A stretch of DNA of 64,000 nucleotides from Arthrobacter sp. PAMC 25486 (GCF_000785535.1 NZ_CP007595.1:620001-684000); one strand, 5' to 3'. Shown: positions 26,904 to 35,798, counted from the stretch's first letter. Numbers and translations are program-made. Notes: generated by a model from the sequence alone, not told the origin.

Positions 26904-27637
26904 AAGGCAGCCCCAGCGGTAACGGCACGGGACAACACGACTGCACGAACGTCGTCGAACGTTTTGCCGGTCAGGGTCTCCCACGTGGTGCGGCGGGGAT
27001 CCTCCGGCAACGGCACGGCATGCGGGATGGCGATGGTGGCGACACCGGAGGCAATGGCCGAGGCCACGCCGGGGATGGAATCCTCAAACGCGACGCAGTG
27101 GGCGATGGTGAGCGTGGGGTCGCTTTCACGCAGCTGCTCCACGGCCTTCAGGTAGGGCTCGGGGTGCGGTTTGCCGTTCTCCACCTCCTCACCGGTGATG
27201 AGGAACTCAAAGTAGTCCCCGTCAAGGGCCTTGACCACCTCCGTGGCCATGGGGCGTTCGCTCATGGTGACGAGGGCGCAGCGGACACCGCGGCTGTGCA
27301 GTTCCTGCAGCAGCTCCCTAGCACCAGGGCGCCACGGCAACTGGCGGCGGATGCCGGCGATGACGGAATTGGAGAGATGGTCGATGATCTCGCGTATTTC
27401 AAGCTGCACGCCCGCATTTTGCAGCACGGCCGCCGTGGAATCCAGGGCGTTGCCCACCAGGGACATGGCATCGGCCTCGCTCCACTGCCCGCCGTGGGCG
27501 GCGACCAGCTCCATTTCGGCGGCGATCCAATATGGCTCGGTGTCCACGAGGGTCCCGTCCATGTCCCACAGGACGGCTTTGAGCTCGGGTTGGGTTGGTG
27601 TTCTCGGGCGCAGGTCATCGGCAGCGTGTGAAAGCAT
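26900..27637 (-). CDS. HAD-superfamily phosphatase
   Basis: A 245-residue HAD hydrolase of subfamily IA. Motif I is WDMDGTLVDTE with Asp25 (nucleophile) and Asp27 (general acid); motif II is LVTMSE; motif III is the lysine in NGKPHPEPY; motif IV is FEDSIPGV. A helical cap domain separates motif I and II. Such enzymes hydrolyse small phosphate esters such as sugar or nucleoside phosphates; the substrate is not predictable here. It overlaps the M50 protease gene by four bases, so they are coupled. It is divergent from the PAC2 gene at 27735. Confidence 0.92.
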   Translation of the reverse strand: MLSHAADDLRPRTPTQPELKAVLWDMDGTLVDTEPYWIAAEMELVAAHGGQWSEADAMSLVGNALDSTAAVLQNAGVQLEIREIIDHLSNSVIAGIRRQLPWRPGARELLQELHSRGVRCALVTMSERPMATEVVKALDGDYFEFLITGEEVENGKPHPEPYLKAVEQLRESDPTLTIAHCVAFEDSIPGVASAIASGVATIAIPHAVPLPEDPRRTTWETLTGKTFDDVRAVVLSRAVTAGAAL

Positions 27638-27643
27638 GCCACC

Positions 27644-27649
27644 AGTCTA
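27644..27649 (-). promoter_or_regulatory. -10 box for leaderless HAD gene
   Basis: TAGACT on the minus strand ends six bases before the ATG at 27637. It is the likely start of the HAD-M50 transcript and faces the PAC2 promoter on the other strand. Confidence 0.55.
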
Positions 27650-27722
27650 CGTGGATCGCCGCGGCGCCCGTTTCCTGCTGCGGCCGCGCGTGGTGACTAG
27701 TGCACGTGCAGCATTGGGGCCG

Positions 27723-27728
27723 TAGGGT
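27723..27728 (+). promoter_or_regulatory. -10 box for leaderless PAC2 gene
   Basis: TAGGGT ends six bases before the GTG at 27735. GGTGGAG also precedes the start but only two bases away, too close for a normal ribosome binding site. Confidence 0.5.
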
Positions 27729-27734
27729 GGAGAT

Positions 27735-28616
27735 GTGAGCAGAAACGATGATGCGGAAGCAAGGCAGCTACTTGTTCGCCTGCCCGGCGAAGACCGTGTG
27801 ACGGTGATGCTGGCGGCCTTTGAGGGATGGAATGACGCCGGTGAGGCCGCCAGTGACGCGCTGGCGCACCTGCACCGGCTGTGGAACGCCAAACGTGTGG
27901 CCGTCATTGAACCTGACGAATATTACGACTTTCAGTTCACCCGACCGGAAGTGCGCCTGACATCCCGTGGCGGGCGCAAGATCAAGTGGCCCCTGACGAA
28001 AATTGCCAAGGCCGCCATTCCCGACACAGACATTGATGTTGTCTTGGTGCACGGCATTGAGCCGTCGTACCGGTGGCGTGCCTACACGGCTGAACTGCTG
28101 GCGAAGGCTGCCGAGCTGAACGTCAACTACATTATTTTGGTGGGCGCCCTGCTCGCTGACGTGCCGCACACCCGGCCCATTCCCGTCACCGCAACGTGCG
28201 ACGACGAGGCGCTGGCGCAGAGCCTGCACCTGGAGTCCTCGCAGTACGAGGGCCCCGTGGGAATTGTGGGGGTGCTGAATGAGGTGGCCATGCTGGCCGG
28301 GCTGCCCACCATCTCATTGTGGGCAGCCGTGCCGCACTATGTGGCCCAGGCGCCCTCACCCAAGGCCGAGCTGGCGCTCTTGAACAGGATCGAGGACTTC
28401 CTGCACGTTCCCCTCGCCACCCACGACCTGGCAGAGGATGCGCAGGCGTGGGAGCGCGGCGTGAACGAGCTGGCCGCCGGTGACGCGGAAATTGCCGCCT
28501 ACGTCCAGCAGTTGGAGGAGGCGAAGGACACCGCTGAACTTCCCGAAGCAACGGGTGACTCCATTGCCAAGGAGTTCGAACGGTACCTGCGCCGCCGCGG
28601 CCAGGACCAGCCTTAA
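27735..28616 (+). CDS. PAC2-family protein
   Basis: A 293-residue member of the PAC2 family, named after a eukaryotic proteasome assembly chaperone. Visible features are LAAFEGWNDAGEAASDAL, the DEYYDFQFTRPEV segment, ILVGALLADVPHTRP and VGILNEVAML-type strands near GPVGIVGVLNEVA. The C-terminal 40 residues form a charged helix. The bacterial role is not established. The gene lies 2 kb from the proteasome cluster on the opposite strand; a PAC2 gene also occurs near the proteasome locus in M. tuberculosis (Rv2125). A role in proteasome assembly is conceivable but unproven. It starts with GTG and appears leaderless. Confidence 0.9.
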   Translation: MSRNDDAEARQLLVRLPGEDRVTVMLAAFEGWNDAGEAASDALAHLHRLWNAKRVAVIEPDEYYDFQFTRPEVRLTSRGGRKIKWPLTKIAKAAIPDTDIDVVLVHGIEPSYRWRAYTAELLAKAAELNVNYIILVGALLADVPHTRPIPVTATCDDEALAQSLHLESSQYEGPVGIVGVLNEVAMLAGLPTISLWAAVPHYVAQAPSPKAELALLNRIEDFLHVPLATHDLAEDAQAWERGVNELAAGDAEIAAYVQQLEEAKDTAELPEATGDSIAKEFERYLRRRGQDQP

Positions 28617-28630
28617 AACTGGATTGCTGC

Positions 28631-28658
28631 GGTCTGGATTCCTGGGGTCTGGATTCCT
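28631..28658. repeat. Short direct repeat between PAC2 and mshC
   Basis: GGTCTGGATTCCT occurs at 28631-28643 and 28646-28658, in the 54-base gap between two convergent genes. A third partial CTGGATT lies just upstream. No function evident. Confidence 0.6.
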
Positions 28659-28670
28659 AGCATCGATTGT

Positions 28671-29957
28671 TTAGAGCTCGATGCCCAGCAGTGCCTCGAT
28701 GGAGTCTGAGACCAGGTCGGAGTCCTGCTCCGAGGATGCTGTACCGGCTGAGAGTGCTTGTGAGCTCCACGCATCAACCGCGGCCAGTGCCCGGGGTGCG
28801 TCAAGGTCGGCGCTGAGCGCTGCACGCAGTTCCTTTAGCAGCGGCTTGCCTGACCCTTCCGGAGCCAGGTGGATTGCCTTGCGCCAACGCTCCAGGCGGT
28901 ACTCGGCGTCGCCCAGCAGTTCCAGGGTCCAGGACCAGTCCGAACGGTAGTGGTTGGCGAGGATGGCCAGGCGGATGGCTGCCGGATCCGTGCCACCGGC
29001 CCGCAGCTTGGACACGAGCACCAGGTTGCCCAGCGACTTGCTCATCTTTTCGCCGTCAAGGCCCACCATGCCTGTATGGCTGTAGTGCCGGGCCATGGGT
29101 GTCTGCGCCAGCGCATAGGCGTGCCCTGCCCCCATCTCGTGGTGTGGGAAGACGAGGTCGCTGCCACCGCCCTGGACCGTAAACGGCTTCGGCAGGTACT
29201 TCTGCGCGATGACGGTGCACTCGATGTGCCAGCCGGGCCGGCCGCGGCCGAGCGTTGCACCGTCCCAATCCGGCTCGCCGTCGCGGGCAACACGCCACAG
29301 CAACGCGTCCAGGGGGTGGCGCTTGCCGGGACGGGCGGGGTCGCCGCCGCGTTCGGCGAAGAACGGGAGCATTTCTTCTTCGGTGAGTCCGGAGACCTGG
29401 CCGAGCCACCAGGCGGCGTCCGGACCGCTTACCTGGGTGGCAGCCGAGGCGGCGTCGACGGAGAAGTAAATGTCGCCGTCGGGCGCCCCATCCGTGCCGG
29501 TGACAGGGTAGGCAATGCCTGCCGCAACCAGCTTTTCAATCTCGGGGACGATCCATTCGATGGCCTCGACGGCGCCGATGTACTCGTCCGGGGCCAGCAC
29601 GTTCAGGGCCTCCATGTCCGCGTGGAACAGGGCCGTCTGGGAGATGGCCAGTTCCCGCCAGTCAACGCCGTCGCGGGTGGCTCGTTCCAGGAGGGGATCG
29701 TCGATGTCTGTGACATTTTGCACATAGCTGACGGTGCGGTCCTGGTCGCGCCAGGCACGGTTGAGCAGGTCAAACGCTACATAGGTTGCGGCGTGGCCTA
29801 TGTGGGTGGCGTCGTAAGGGGTGATGCCGCAGACGTAGATGCTGGCCGGGTCCGTGTCAGGCAAGGGAACAACCCGTTGCTGGGTTGTTTCATGCAGGTG
29901 GAGGGCCGGCATGAGGCCGGGCAGCTGAGGCAGGGCATGGGACTTCCAAGTTTTCAC
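28671..29957 (-). CDS. mshC: Mycothiol ligase MshC
   Basis: A 428-residue cysteine ligase that joins cysteine to glucosaminyl-inositol with ATP, the penultimate step of mycothiol synthesis. It derives from cysteinyl-tRNA synthetase: zinc Cys43 in [16 protein letters not shown], the HIGH signature at 52-55, VQNVTDID and the KMSKS motif in [14 protein letters not shown]. It lacks the tRNA-binding C-terminal domain of CysRS, which distinguishes it. The GTG start lies seven bases after a -10 box. Tandem 56-base repeats begin directly upstream of the promoter. Confidence 0.96.
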   Translation of the reverse strand: MKTWKSHALPQLPGLMPALHLHETTQQRVVPLPDTDPASIYVCGITPYDATHIGHAATYVAFDLLNRAWRDQDRTVSYVQNVTDIDDPLLERATRDGVDWRELAISQTALFHADMEALNVLAPDEYIGAVEAIEWIVPEIEKLVAAGIAYPVTGTDGAPDGDIYFSVDAASAATQVSGPDAAWWLGQVSGLTEEEMLPFFAERGGDPARPGKRHPLDALLWRVARDGEPDWDGATLGRGRPGWHIECTVIAQKYLPKPFTVQGGGSDLVFPHHEMGAGHAYALAQTPMARHYSHTGMVGLDGEKMSKSLGNLVLVSKLRAGGTDPAAIRLAILANHYRSDWSWTLELLGDAEYRLERWRKAIHLAPEGSGKPLLKELRAALSADLDAPRALAAVDAWSSQALSAGTASSEQDSDLVSDSIEALLGIEL

Positions 29958-29964
29958 AGAGCCA

Positions 29965-29970
29965 AGCCTA
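29965..29970 (-). promoter_or_regulatory. -10 box for leaderless mshC
   Basis: TAGGCT on the minus strand ends seven bases before the GTG at 29957. The tandem repeat array begins at 29968, so the -35 region lies inside the first repeat unit. Confidence 0.5.
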
Positions 29971-30130
29971 TACGCCGAGGGGCCCCGAGCGAGCGAAGCG
30001 AGACTTGGGGAGGCGGATGGGCGCTATACGCCGAGGGCCCGGAGCGAGCGAAGCGAGACTTTGGGGGTGGATGGGCGCTGTACGCCGAGGGCCCGGGAGA
30101 TGCGAAGCGGCTTTGCGGACCCGCCCGGGC
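29968..30130. repeat. Three tandem repeat units of 54-56 bases upstream of mshC
   Basis: Units start at 29968, 30024 and 30078 with the phrase C-T-(A/G)-TACGCCGAGGG and share GCGAGCGAAGCGAGACTT in the first two. The third unit is diverged in its second half and merges with the end of uppP. The array fills the 172-base gap between uppP and mshC and covers the mshC promoter. It is not a CRISPR: there are no unique spacers. Confidence 0.85.
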
Positions 30131-30966
30131 TACGCCGTGATGACCCCTGTGCCGAGCAGGATGTACAGCAGCACACCCAAGGCAATCCGGTACCAAACAA
30201 AGGGGCGGAAACTCTTCGTGGAGATGTACTTCAGGAACCAGCCGATGATGAGGTAACCCACAACGAAGGCGATGATCGTGGCCAGCACGGTCTCACCAAT
30301 GCCAAACGGGCCCTGCGCACCCTCGTGCTCGCCAAAGATCTTGTACAGCTCATAGAAGCCGCTGCCGAAGACGGCGGGGATGGCCAGCAGGAATGCGTAG
30401 CGGGCGGCGGCCTCACGGGTGTATCCCATGAGCAGGCCGGCCGTGATGGTGCCGCCGGAGCGGGAAACGCCGGGGATCAGCGCCAGTGCCTGGGCGAAAC
30501 CATAGAGAATGCCGTGCTTGTATGTGAGCTGTGTCAGGTCCCGCTTCTGGCTTGCCACATGGTCTGCCACGGCCAGGATCAGGCCGAAGACGATGAGCGT
30601 TGTGGCCACGAGCCACAGGTTGCGCAGGGTGGATTCAATGTGGCTTTGAAAAACCACGCCGAGGAGGGCGATGGGCAGGCTGCCGATGATGACCAGCCAG
30701 CCCATGCGGACATCGGGGTCGGTGCGCGGCACACGTCCCCGCAGGGAGCCCCACCAGGCCTTGACGATGCGCACAATATCGCGCCAGAAGAAGATCAGCA
30801 CGGCCGTTTCCGTGCCCAACTGGCTGACGGCCGTGAAGGCCGCGCCGGGATCCGCACCCGAAGGCAGAAACTTTCCCACCACAAATAAGTGGGCGCTGGA
30901 GGAAATAGGGAGGAATTCTGTCAGGCCCTGCACGAGGCCCAGGAAGGCTGCTTCAAACCAGTTCAC
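30130..30966 (-). CDS. uppP: Undecaprenyl-diphosphatase UppP
   Basis: A 278-residue membrane enzyme that dephosphorylates undecaprenyl diphosphate, recycling the lipid carrier for cell-wall synthesis; also known as BacA for bacitracin resistance. Conserved motifs are [18 protein letters not shown] near the N-terminus and the [10 protein letters not shown] stretch in the middle. About seven membrane segments. The correct start is the GTG at 30966 ([10 protein letters not shown]); the much longer open frame upstream has no support. A -10 box lies seven bases upstream. It is divergent from the aldo/keto reductase gene. Confidence 0.96.
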   Translation of the reverse strand: MNWFEAAFLGLVQGLTEFLPISSSAHLFVVGKFLPSGADPGAAFTAVSQLGTETAVLIFFWRDIVRIVKAWWGSLRGRVPRTDPDVRMGWLVIIGSLPIALLGVVFQSHIESTLRNLWLVATTLIVFGLILAVADHVASQKRDLTQLTYKHGILYGFAQALALIPGVSRSGGTITAGLLMGYTREAAARYAFLLAIPAVFGSGFYELYKIFGEHEGAQGPFGIGETVLATIIAFVVGYLIIGWFLKYISTKSFRPFVWYRIALGVLLYILLGTGVITA

Positions 30967-30973
30967 GCATTTT

Positions 30974-30979
30974 AGCCTA
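30974..30979 (-). promoter_or_regulatory. -10 box for leaderless uppP
   Basis: TAGGCT on the minus strand ends seven bases before the GTG at 30966. No ribosome binding site lies between them. Confidence 0.55.
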
Positions 30980-31046
30980 GAGCATGGACCGGCCCCCGGA
31001 TGTTCATGGACGACGGCGGGTGCCCCGGTGCCTGCGCAAATCACCG

Positions 31047-31052
31047 TAAGCT
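31047..31052 (+). promoter_or_regulatory. -10 box for leaderless aldo/keto reductase gene
   Basis: TAAGCT ends seven bases before the ATG at 31060. It confirms the start at 31060 rather than the open-frame start at 31000. Confidence 0.55.
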
Positions 31053-31059
31053 TGGCGTC

Positions 31060-31992
31060 ATGGAACAACGATTCATGGGCACCAGCGGACTGCGTGTCTC
31101 GGCCTTGGCCTTGGGCACAATGACCTGGGGCACGGAAACCGACGAAGAAAGTGCCGGCCTGCTGCTGCGGGATTTCCTGGGAGCGGGCGGAACAACGATT
31201 GACACTGCCGTCAGCTACGGCGAGGGACGCAGCGAGGCAATTCTTGGCGACTTGATAGGCGACGTTGTTCCCCGTAGTGATGTTGTTCTCATTTCCAAGG
31301 CCGGCATCAGCCACCGCAACGGCAAGCGCATGGTCGACACGTCCCGTCGCGCCATGCTGGCGGGGCTGGACGCCTCGCTGGCCAGGCTGGGAACCGACCA
31401 CCTGGACCTGTGGTTGGCCCACATCTGGGATGACAACGTACCCCTTGAGGAGACGCTCGGGGCACTGGAATACGCCGAACGCAGCGGTCGCGTCCGCTAC
31501 GCCGGCGTTTCCAACTACAACGGCTGGCAGCTGGCCCGTGCAGCCACCTTGTGTGAGACTCCGCTGGTGGCCAACCAGGTGGAGTATTCATTGCTGGAGC
31601 GCAACGCGGAACGCGAAGTCATTCCCGCGGCCGAACACGTGGGCGCCGGGCTTTTGTGCTGGGCACCCCTTGGGAGGGGCACACTGACGGGAAAGTACCG
31701 CGGTGGTGTGCCCGGAGATTCCCGGGGAGCCAGTCCCACCATGAGCAGCTATGTGGAGAAGTATTTGGAGGGCCGTCCGGCGCGGATCACCGATGCGCTC
31801 GTCACGGCCGCCCGTGGCCTGAGCCGGACGCCCTTGGACGTTTCCCTGAGCTGGCTGCTGGAACATCCGGCAGTTTCGGCGGCGGTGGTGGGTCCACGCA
31901 CGCAGGAGCAGCTCAAGGAAATCCTGAATTCCGAGCTCACACCCCTACCGGAGCAGATTGTGACAGTACTGAGCGAAATATCCCGGCTCTAA
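31060..31992 (+). CDS. Aldo/keto reductase
   Basis: A 310-residue NADPH-dependent aldo/keto reductase (TIM barrel). The catalytic tetrad is visible: Asp and Tyr in [13 protein letters not shown], Lys in VLISKAGI, and His in [15 protein letters not shown] contacts appear in the [23 protein letters not shown] region. Length is normal. Substrate unknown. In mycobacterial and Arthrobacter genomes a gene of this type sits beside uppP and mshC, so this is conserved synteny rather than a transferred gene. It is convergent with the acidic 95-residue gene. Confidence 0.93.
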   Translation: MEQRFMGTSGLRVSALALGTMTWGTETDEESAGLLLRDFLGAGGTTIDTAVSYGEGRSEAILGDLIGDVVPRSDVVLISKAGISHRNGKRMVDTSRRAMLAGLDASLARLGTDHLDLWLAHIWDDNVPLEETLGALEYAERSGRVRYAGVSNYNGWQLARAATLCETPLVANQVEYSLLERNAEREVIPAAEHVGAGLLCWAPLGRGTLTGKYRGGVPGDSRGASPTMSSYVEKYLEGRPARITDALVTAARGLSRTPLDVSLSWLLEHPAVSAAVVGPRTQEQLKEILNSELTPLPEQIVTVLSEISRL

Positions 31993-31999
31993 CTGCTGG

Positions 32000-32287
32000 C
32001 TAGTCGCTGAGTGGTTCCAGCTCGTCGTTGCTGTCCTGAGCCGCGTCATCGTTTTCGTCGGCGTCAGCTTCGTCGAAGTCGTCGTCCTCACCGTAAATTA
32101 CCAGCGGGGTCACCTCATCAAACGCGTCAAAGAGTGCTTCCTCATACGCCTCAAAGGCGTCGATGATGCCCAGGAATGTGGCTTCAACAATGGGGTCTTC
32201 TTCCCCACGGCGGGCTGAGGCGGCCACCAAGTGTTCTTCCAATGCTGTGGTCAAGGCACTCAGTGCTGCGCGGGGATCGATGCTCAT
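32000..32287 (-). CDS. Acidic 95-residue protein of unknown function
   Basis: A small protein starting MSIDPRAALSALTTALEEHL, helical in its first 65 residues, with a very acidic tail (DDDFDEADADENDDAAQDSNDELE). It has no cysteine and no membrane segment. Relatives in Arthrobacter are sometimes labelled primosomal protein, for which I see no sequence support. The ATG at 32287 is seven bases after a -10 box; the longer frame to 32359 is not supported. It is divergent from the DUF5703 gene. Possibly a nucleic-acid mimic or charge-based regulator, but that is speculation. Confidence 0.8.
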   Translation of the reverse strand: MSIDPRAALSALTTALEEHLVAASARRGEEDPIVEATFLGIIDAFEAYEEALFDAFDEVTPLVIYGEDDDFDEADADENDDAAQDSNDELEPLSD

Positions 32288-32294
32288 GCGAATG

Positions 32295-32300
32295 ACGCTA
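32295..32300 (-). promoter_or_regulatory. -10 box for leaderless acidic-protein gene
   Basis: TAGCGT on the minus strand ends seven bases before the ATG at 32287. Confidence 0.45.
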
Positions 32301-32416
32301 CCAGTGAGTTCGCGAACTTGAAAGTCCTTTTCCCAGAAGCACGCCACATCGATCCGCAAGGGGTAGCTTGGGTTAAGCCAGCACAGTTAAGGGTTGCCGG
32401 CAGAGAGGGACAATTC

Positions 32417-32656
32417 ATGCGGGAAATCATTCAACCGGTGCTCACCGGACGCGGTGCGCCGCTGCGGCAATATGAATATCTGCTGATCACCGTGACCCAC
32501 GGCGAGTCCGTTCCCACCGCCTATCAGCGCCTGCGTGAACACGCCGAATACGGCAAATGGGAACTTGAACGCAGCACCCTATATATGGGCGGTGAGCGCA
32601 AATACCTCATGCGCCGAAAAGTGTTGCGTGTGGAGCGGACCCTCGACGTTTACTAG
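32417..32656 (+). CDS. DUF5703-family small protein
   Basis: A 79-residue protein (MREIIQPVLTGRGAPLRQYEYLLI at the N-terminus, split here as a description of residues 1-24) rich in Arg, Tyr and Glu. The segment TAYQRLREHAEYGKWELERSTLYMGG is typical of the DUF5703 family found across actinobacteria near mshC and uppP. Function unknown. The ATG at 32417 follows GAGAGGGAC; the open frame upstream overlaps the divergent acidic-protein gene and is not used. No membrane segment or signal peptide. Confidence 0.85.
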   Translation: MREIIQPVLTGRGAPLRQYEYLLITVTHGESVPTAYQRLREHAEYGKWELERSTLYMGGERKYLMRRKVLRVERTLDVY

Positions 32657-32737
32657 GCCCGCCCCGCGTGCAGCTAAATGCCAGTGCGCGGTCCCGGCCC
32701 CGCTGCACAACAGCCACACCGGGCGGGCGCTTGCGGC

Positions 32738-33889
32738 TTAGGGTTCGATCGGCCCCAACCAGGCATTGGCAATGGTTGCGTGCGCCGACTCGTCATCGGA
32801 TGGGTGGAAGATTCCGGCCAGCACATCCCGGTACAGCCGGCCCAGTTCGTTGCCGGCAAAGTAGCTGCCGCCGCCGCTGACCCTGATGGTCAAGTCCACC
32901 ACCGTGCGTGCCGTTTCCGTGGCGCGAATCTTCAGCCCCACCATCTTCGGGAACCATTGGCTCCCGTGGTTCACCAGGTTGTCCACATCGCGGGCGACGG
33001 CCTCAAGCTGCGGGTACAGCCCGTCCATGGCCAGTGCGGCGTCGGCAATGCGCCAACGAATGTCTGGATCCTGTGCGTAGCTCTTCCCCGACTTCTTGGA
33101 CCTACGCTTTTGCACCGTCGCCACGCCGATCGCCAACGCCCGCTCCCCCAGCCCCGTATACACGGCGGCCAGCAGCGTCTCGAAGCAGGCAAAGATGGAG
33201 AAGATCAGCGGATCCGCATTGGGACCCACCGGAAGTTTCCGAAAGACGCGCTCGGGTGCTGCCACTACGCCGTCGAGCACTGTCGTGTTGGACTGGCTGG
33301 CACGCATGCCTAACGTGTTCCAGTCATCCTTGATGGTGTAGCCGGGCGCATCGCGGGTGATGAAGGCGTGCACCAGGACCGGCTCCTCCCCGGTTTCGTC
33401 TTTGCCGAAGATACCCAGGCGGGTCCAGGCCGGTGAAAGCGAGGTGAAGATCTTTGTGCCGGTGAAGGAATAGCTGCCGTCGCCCAGCGGCGCGGCGACG
33501 GTGCTTGAGTCGAAGAGCACCGAATCATTGCCGGCCTCCGAGTTGCCAAAAGCAAACACCTCCCCGGCCACCGCCTCTTGCAGGACGTAGTGGAGGGAGT
33601 CATCCCCGCGCTCATGCAAAAGATGCGCGACGCCGGTCCACACCAAATGCATGTTGATCGCCAAGGCTGTGGCCGGGGCCGCTGTTGCCAACCTGCGTTG
33701 GGCGGCAGCCGCCTGTTCCAGACCAAAGCCGAGGCCGCCGTCGTCCACGGAGGCAAACATGCGCAGGTAACCCTGCGTCTTCAGCTCGGCGAGGTCCTCG
33801 TGACAGAACTCGTTGCGCTCGTCGTAGCCCTTGGCGCGTTCGCGAAAGCGTTCCAGCAGGTCATCGGGCAACAAATCCTCGGGTGTCAT
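32738..33889 (-). CDS. Acyl-CoA dehydrogenase family protein
   Basis: A 383-residue flavoprotein with the acyl-CoA dehydrogenase fold: an N-terminal helical domain, a beta-barrel with SYSFTGTKIFTSLSPAWTRLGI and GMRASQSNTTVLDGV, and a C-terminal helical domain with SGGGSYFAGNELGRLYRD. The usual catalytic glutamate motif of classical dehydrogenases is not obvious, so it may act on an unusual substrate or, like DszC-type relatives, as a flavin monooxygenase. I take the ATG at 33889 with AAAGG upstream over the ATG at 33904. It stands alone; a tandem-repeat patch lies directly upstream. Confidence 0.85.
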   Translation of the reverse strand: MTPEDLLPDDLLERFRERAKGYDERNEFCHEDLAELKTQGYLRMFASVDDGGLGFGLEQAAAAQRRLATAAPATALAINMHLVWTGVAHLLHERGDDSLHYVLQEAVAGEVFAFGNSEAGNDSVLFDSSTVAAPLGDGSYSFTGTKIFTSLSPAWTRLGIFGKDETGEEPVLVHAFITRDAPGYTIKDDWNTLGMRASQSNTTVLDGVVAAPERVFRKLPVGPNADPLIFSIFACFETLLAAVYTGLGERALAIGVATVQKRRSKKSGKSYAQDPDIRWRIADAALAMDGLYPQLEAVARDVDNLVNHGSQWFPKMVGLKIRATETARTVVDLTIRVSGGGSYFAGNELGRLYRDVLAGIFHPSDDESAHATIANAWLGPIEP

Positions 33890-33917
33890 GATCGTGCCTT
33901 TCATTCTCGGAAGTGGG

Positions 33918-34060
33918 CTGGCCGGCCGGTGGGTGGGCCTACGCCGGTCAGGTTGCCGGGAAATCGCCCCAGCGATTTACTGGCCCGGCCGGTGGGTGGG
34001 CCCACGCCGGTCAGGTTGCCGGGAAATCGCCCCAGCGATTTACTGGCCCGGCCGGTGGGG
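33918..34060. repeat. 63-base tandem repeat with embedded hairpin
   Basis: About 2.3 units with a 63-base period (unit boundaries near 33918, 33980 and 34043). Each full unit contains the perfect hairpin AAATCGC-CCCA-GCGATTT. The array fills the gap between the M20 peptidase stop (34065) and the acyl-CoA dehydrogenase start (33889), both on the minus strand. A duplicated terminator is one reading. Confidence 0.88.
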
Positions 34061-34064
34061 AGGA

Positions 34065-35369
34065 TCAGTAGTTGCTCAGCAGGCGGTCAAGGACGCGGAC
34101 GCCGAATTTTAGCGAGTCGACGGGGACGCGTTCGTCGACGCCGTGGAACATGCCGGTGAAATCGAGCTCCGGCGGCAGTTGCAGCGGTGCGAAGCCGTAG
34201 CCAGTGATGCCCAGGCGGCTGAGCGACTTATTGTCGGTGCCGCCGGATAGCGTGTACGGCAGGACGGTGGAGCCGGGGTCTTCGGCATGCAGGGAGTCGA
34301 TCATGGCGTCCACGAGGTTGCCGGCGAAGGGGGTTTCCAGGGAGACGTCGTTGTGGATGGTGGAGATGTCAATGCCCTCGCCCGCCAGTTCGCGGACGAT
34401 TTCCAGCACCTGCTCGTGTTGGCCTGGCAGGGTGCGGATGTCGATCATGGCCTCGGCCGTGCCCGGAATCACATTAGCCTTGTAGCCGCCGCTGAGGAAT
34501 GTGGGGTTGGCCGTGTTTTGCAGCGTGGCACCGACAAAACGGGACACCGTGCCGAGCTGGCTGAGGAGGGTTTCCGGGTTTGACTCATCAAATTCAATGC
34601 CGGTCAGTTCCGAGACGCCCTCCAGGAAGGCGCGCGTCGTGTCGGTGTATTCGATGGGCCACTCGTAATCGCCGATGCGGGTCACGGCGCGGGCCAGCCG
34701 GGTGACGGCATTGTCGCTGTTGATGTGCGAGCCATGCCCGGCCCGCCCGTGTGCCGTCAGGCGCAGCCAGGCCAGGCCCTTCTCCGCGGTTTGGAGAAGG
34801 TAGGCGCGCTTGCCATTGATATCGGTGGAGAAGCCGCCCACCTCGGAAATGGCTTCGGTGGCCCCTTCAAAGAGGTCGGGACGGTTGTCCACCGACCAGC
34901 GGGCACCGTACGTTCCGCCGGCCTCCTCATCGGCGAAGAAGGCAAAGACAATGTCGCGTTTGGGCTTGCGCCCTTCCCTGCCCATGGAGCGCATGACGGA
35001 GAGGATCATGGCGTCCATGTCCTTCATATCTACGGCGCCGCGGCCCCAGATCAGCCCGTCGCGCTCCTCGCCGGAGAACGGGTCAACGGTCCAGTCGGCG
35101 GCTTCGGCCGGCACCACGTCCAGGTGCCCGTGCACCACGAGCGCGGGGAGGGAGGAATCGGTGCCCTCGATGCGCGTGACCACGTTGGCCCGCCCCGGTG
35201 ACGACTCGTACAGCTCTGGGGAGAGGCCGGCGTCGGAAATTAAGGCGGCAGTGTGTTCGGCAATGGCCCGCTCCCCCGGACCCTCATTGTCGGCAAAGTT
35301 GCTGGTGTCGAATCGAATGAGATCGGCACAGATGCCGGCAACTTCGTCCTCGGGCCTGACCATATTCAA
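34065..35369 (-). CDS. M20/M28-family metallopeptidase (dipeptidase-like)
   Basis: A 434-residue zinc hydrolase of the M20 family (ArgE/DapE/carboxypeptidase group). Metal-site motifs are VVHGHLDVVPA, RGAVDMKDMDAM, and FADEEAGGTYGARW with the catalytic glutamate; the dimerisation domain contains TAHGRAGHGSH. It is a cytoplasmic peptidase or deacylase; substrate unknown. Two starts are close: TTG 35369, seven bases after AGGAG, and ATG 35363. I favour the TTG because its spacing is ideal. The longer frame to 35558 is unsupported. A homologue (Rv2141c) occupies the same position in mycobacteria. Confidence 0.92.
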   Translation of the reverse strand: MNMVRPEDEVAGICADLIRFDTSNFADNEGPGERAIAEHTAALISDAGLSPELYESSPGRANVVTRIEGTDSSLPALVVHGHLDVVPAEAADWTVDPFSGEERDGLIWGRGAVDMKDMDAMILSVMRSMGREGRKPKRDIVFAFFADEEAGGTYGARWSVDNRPDLFEGATEAISEVGGFSTDINGKRAYLLQTAEKGLAWLRLTAHGRAGHGSHINSDNAVTRLARAVTRIGDYEWPIEYTDTTRAFLEGVSELTGIEFDESNPETLLSQLGTVSRFVGATLQNTANPTFLSGGYKANVIPGTAEAMIDIRTLPGQHEQVLEIVRELAGEGIDISTIHNDVSLETPFAGNLVDAMIDSLHAEDPGSTVLPYTLSGGTDNKSLSRLGITGYGFAPLQLPPELDFTGMFHGVDERVPVDSLKFGVRVLDRLLSNY

Positions 35370-35560
35370 GGGAAAACTCCTTTGTTTGACGCGTTTGATC
35401 CAGCCTACCTTTTGGCACCTTGGGGCGCCTCCTGCGGGTGCGGAACCGGGGTCGACACCCTCGATTGTGGTTTCCGGCAAAAGTCGTGCTATTGTTTTCA
35501 TCGCTGCTGCAGGAAACAACGATTCAAGCGAGAGCGAGAAACAGTTTCCTGTGATCACCT

Positions 35561-35643
35561 GCGCGGGTGGCGGAATGGCAGACGCGCTAGCTTGAGGTGC
35601 TAGTCCTGGAAACGGGGTGAGGGTTCAAGTCCCTTTCCGCGCA
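35561..35643 (+). tRNA. tRNA-Leu (anticodon GAG)
   Basis: An 83-base class II tRNA. The acceptor stem pairs GCGCGGG with TCCGCGC (one G-T pair), the anticodon arm is CTAGC-TTGAGGT-GCTAG with anticodon GAG, there is a long variable arm, and the T-arm carries GGGTTCAAGTCCC. The 3' CCA is not encoded, as is common in actinobacteria. A strong terminator follows at once. Confidence 0.97.
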
Positions 35644-35649
35644 CAAAGC

Positions 35650-35689
35650 AACTCCCCAAGGAACGTATTAGTTCCTTGGGGAGTTTTTT
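35650..35689 (+). terminator. Rho-independent terminator of tRNA-Leu
   Basis: A perfect 15-bp stem (35650-35664 with 35671-35685) with a 6-base loop, followed by a run of six T. One of the clearest intrinsic terminators in the window. Confidence 0.95.
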
Positions 35690-35798
35690 GTTTGCCCGGA
35701 TGCCTGGAATGCGTGAATGCATGAATGCGGGCCAGAATGTCAGACCCGGCAGATAGTGTCGTGAGCATCACAGCTGCAAGGAACAGGGGCCAACCATC

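Noticed and set aside
28869..30140. 423-residue plus-strand frame across mshC
   Set aside because: Antisense to mshC and runs into the tandem repeats; its C-terminus is translated repeat.
33918..34060. Tandem repeats that could suggest a CRISPR array
   Set aside because: Period is 63 bases with no unique spacers; only about 2.3 units and no cas genes in the window.
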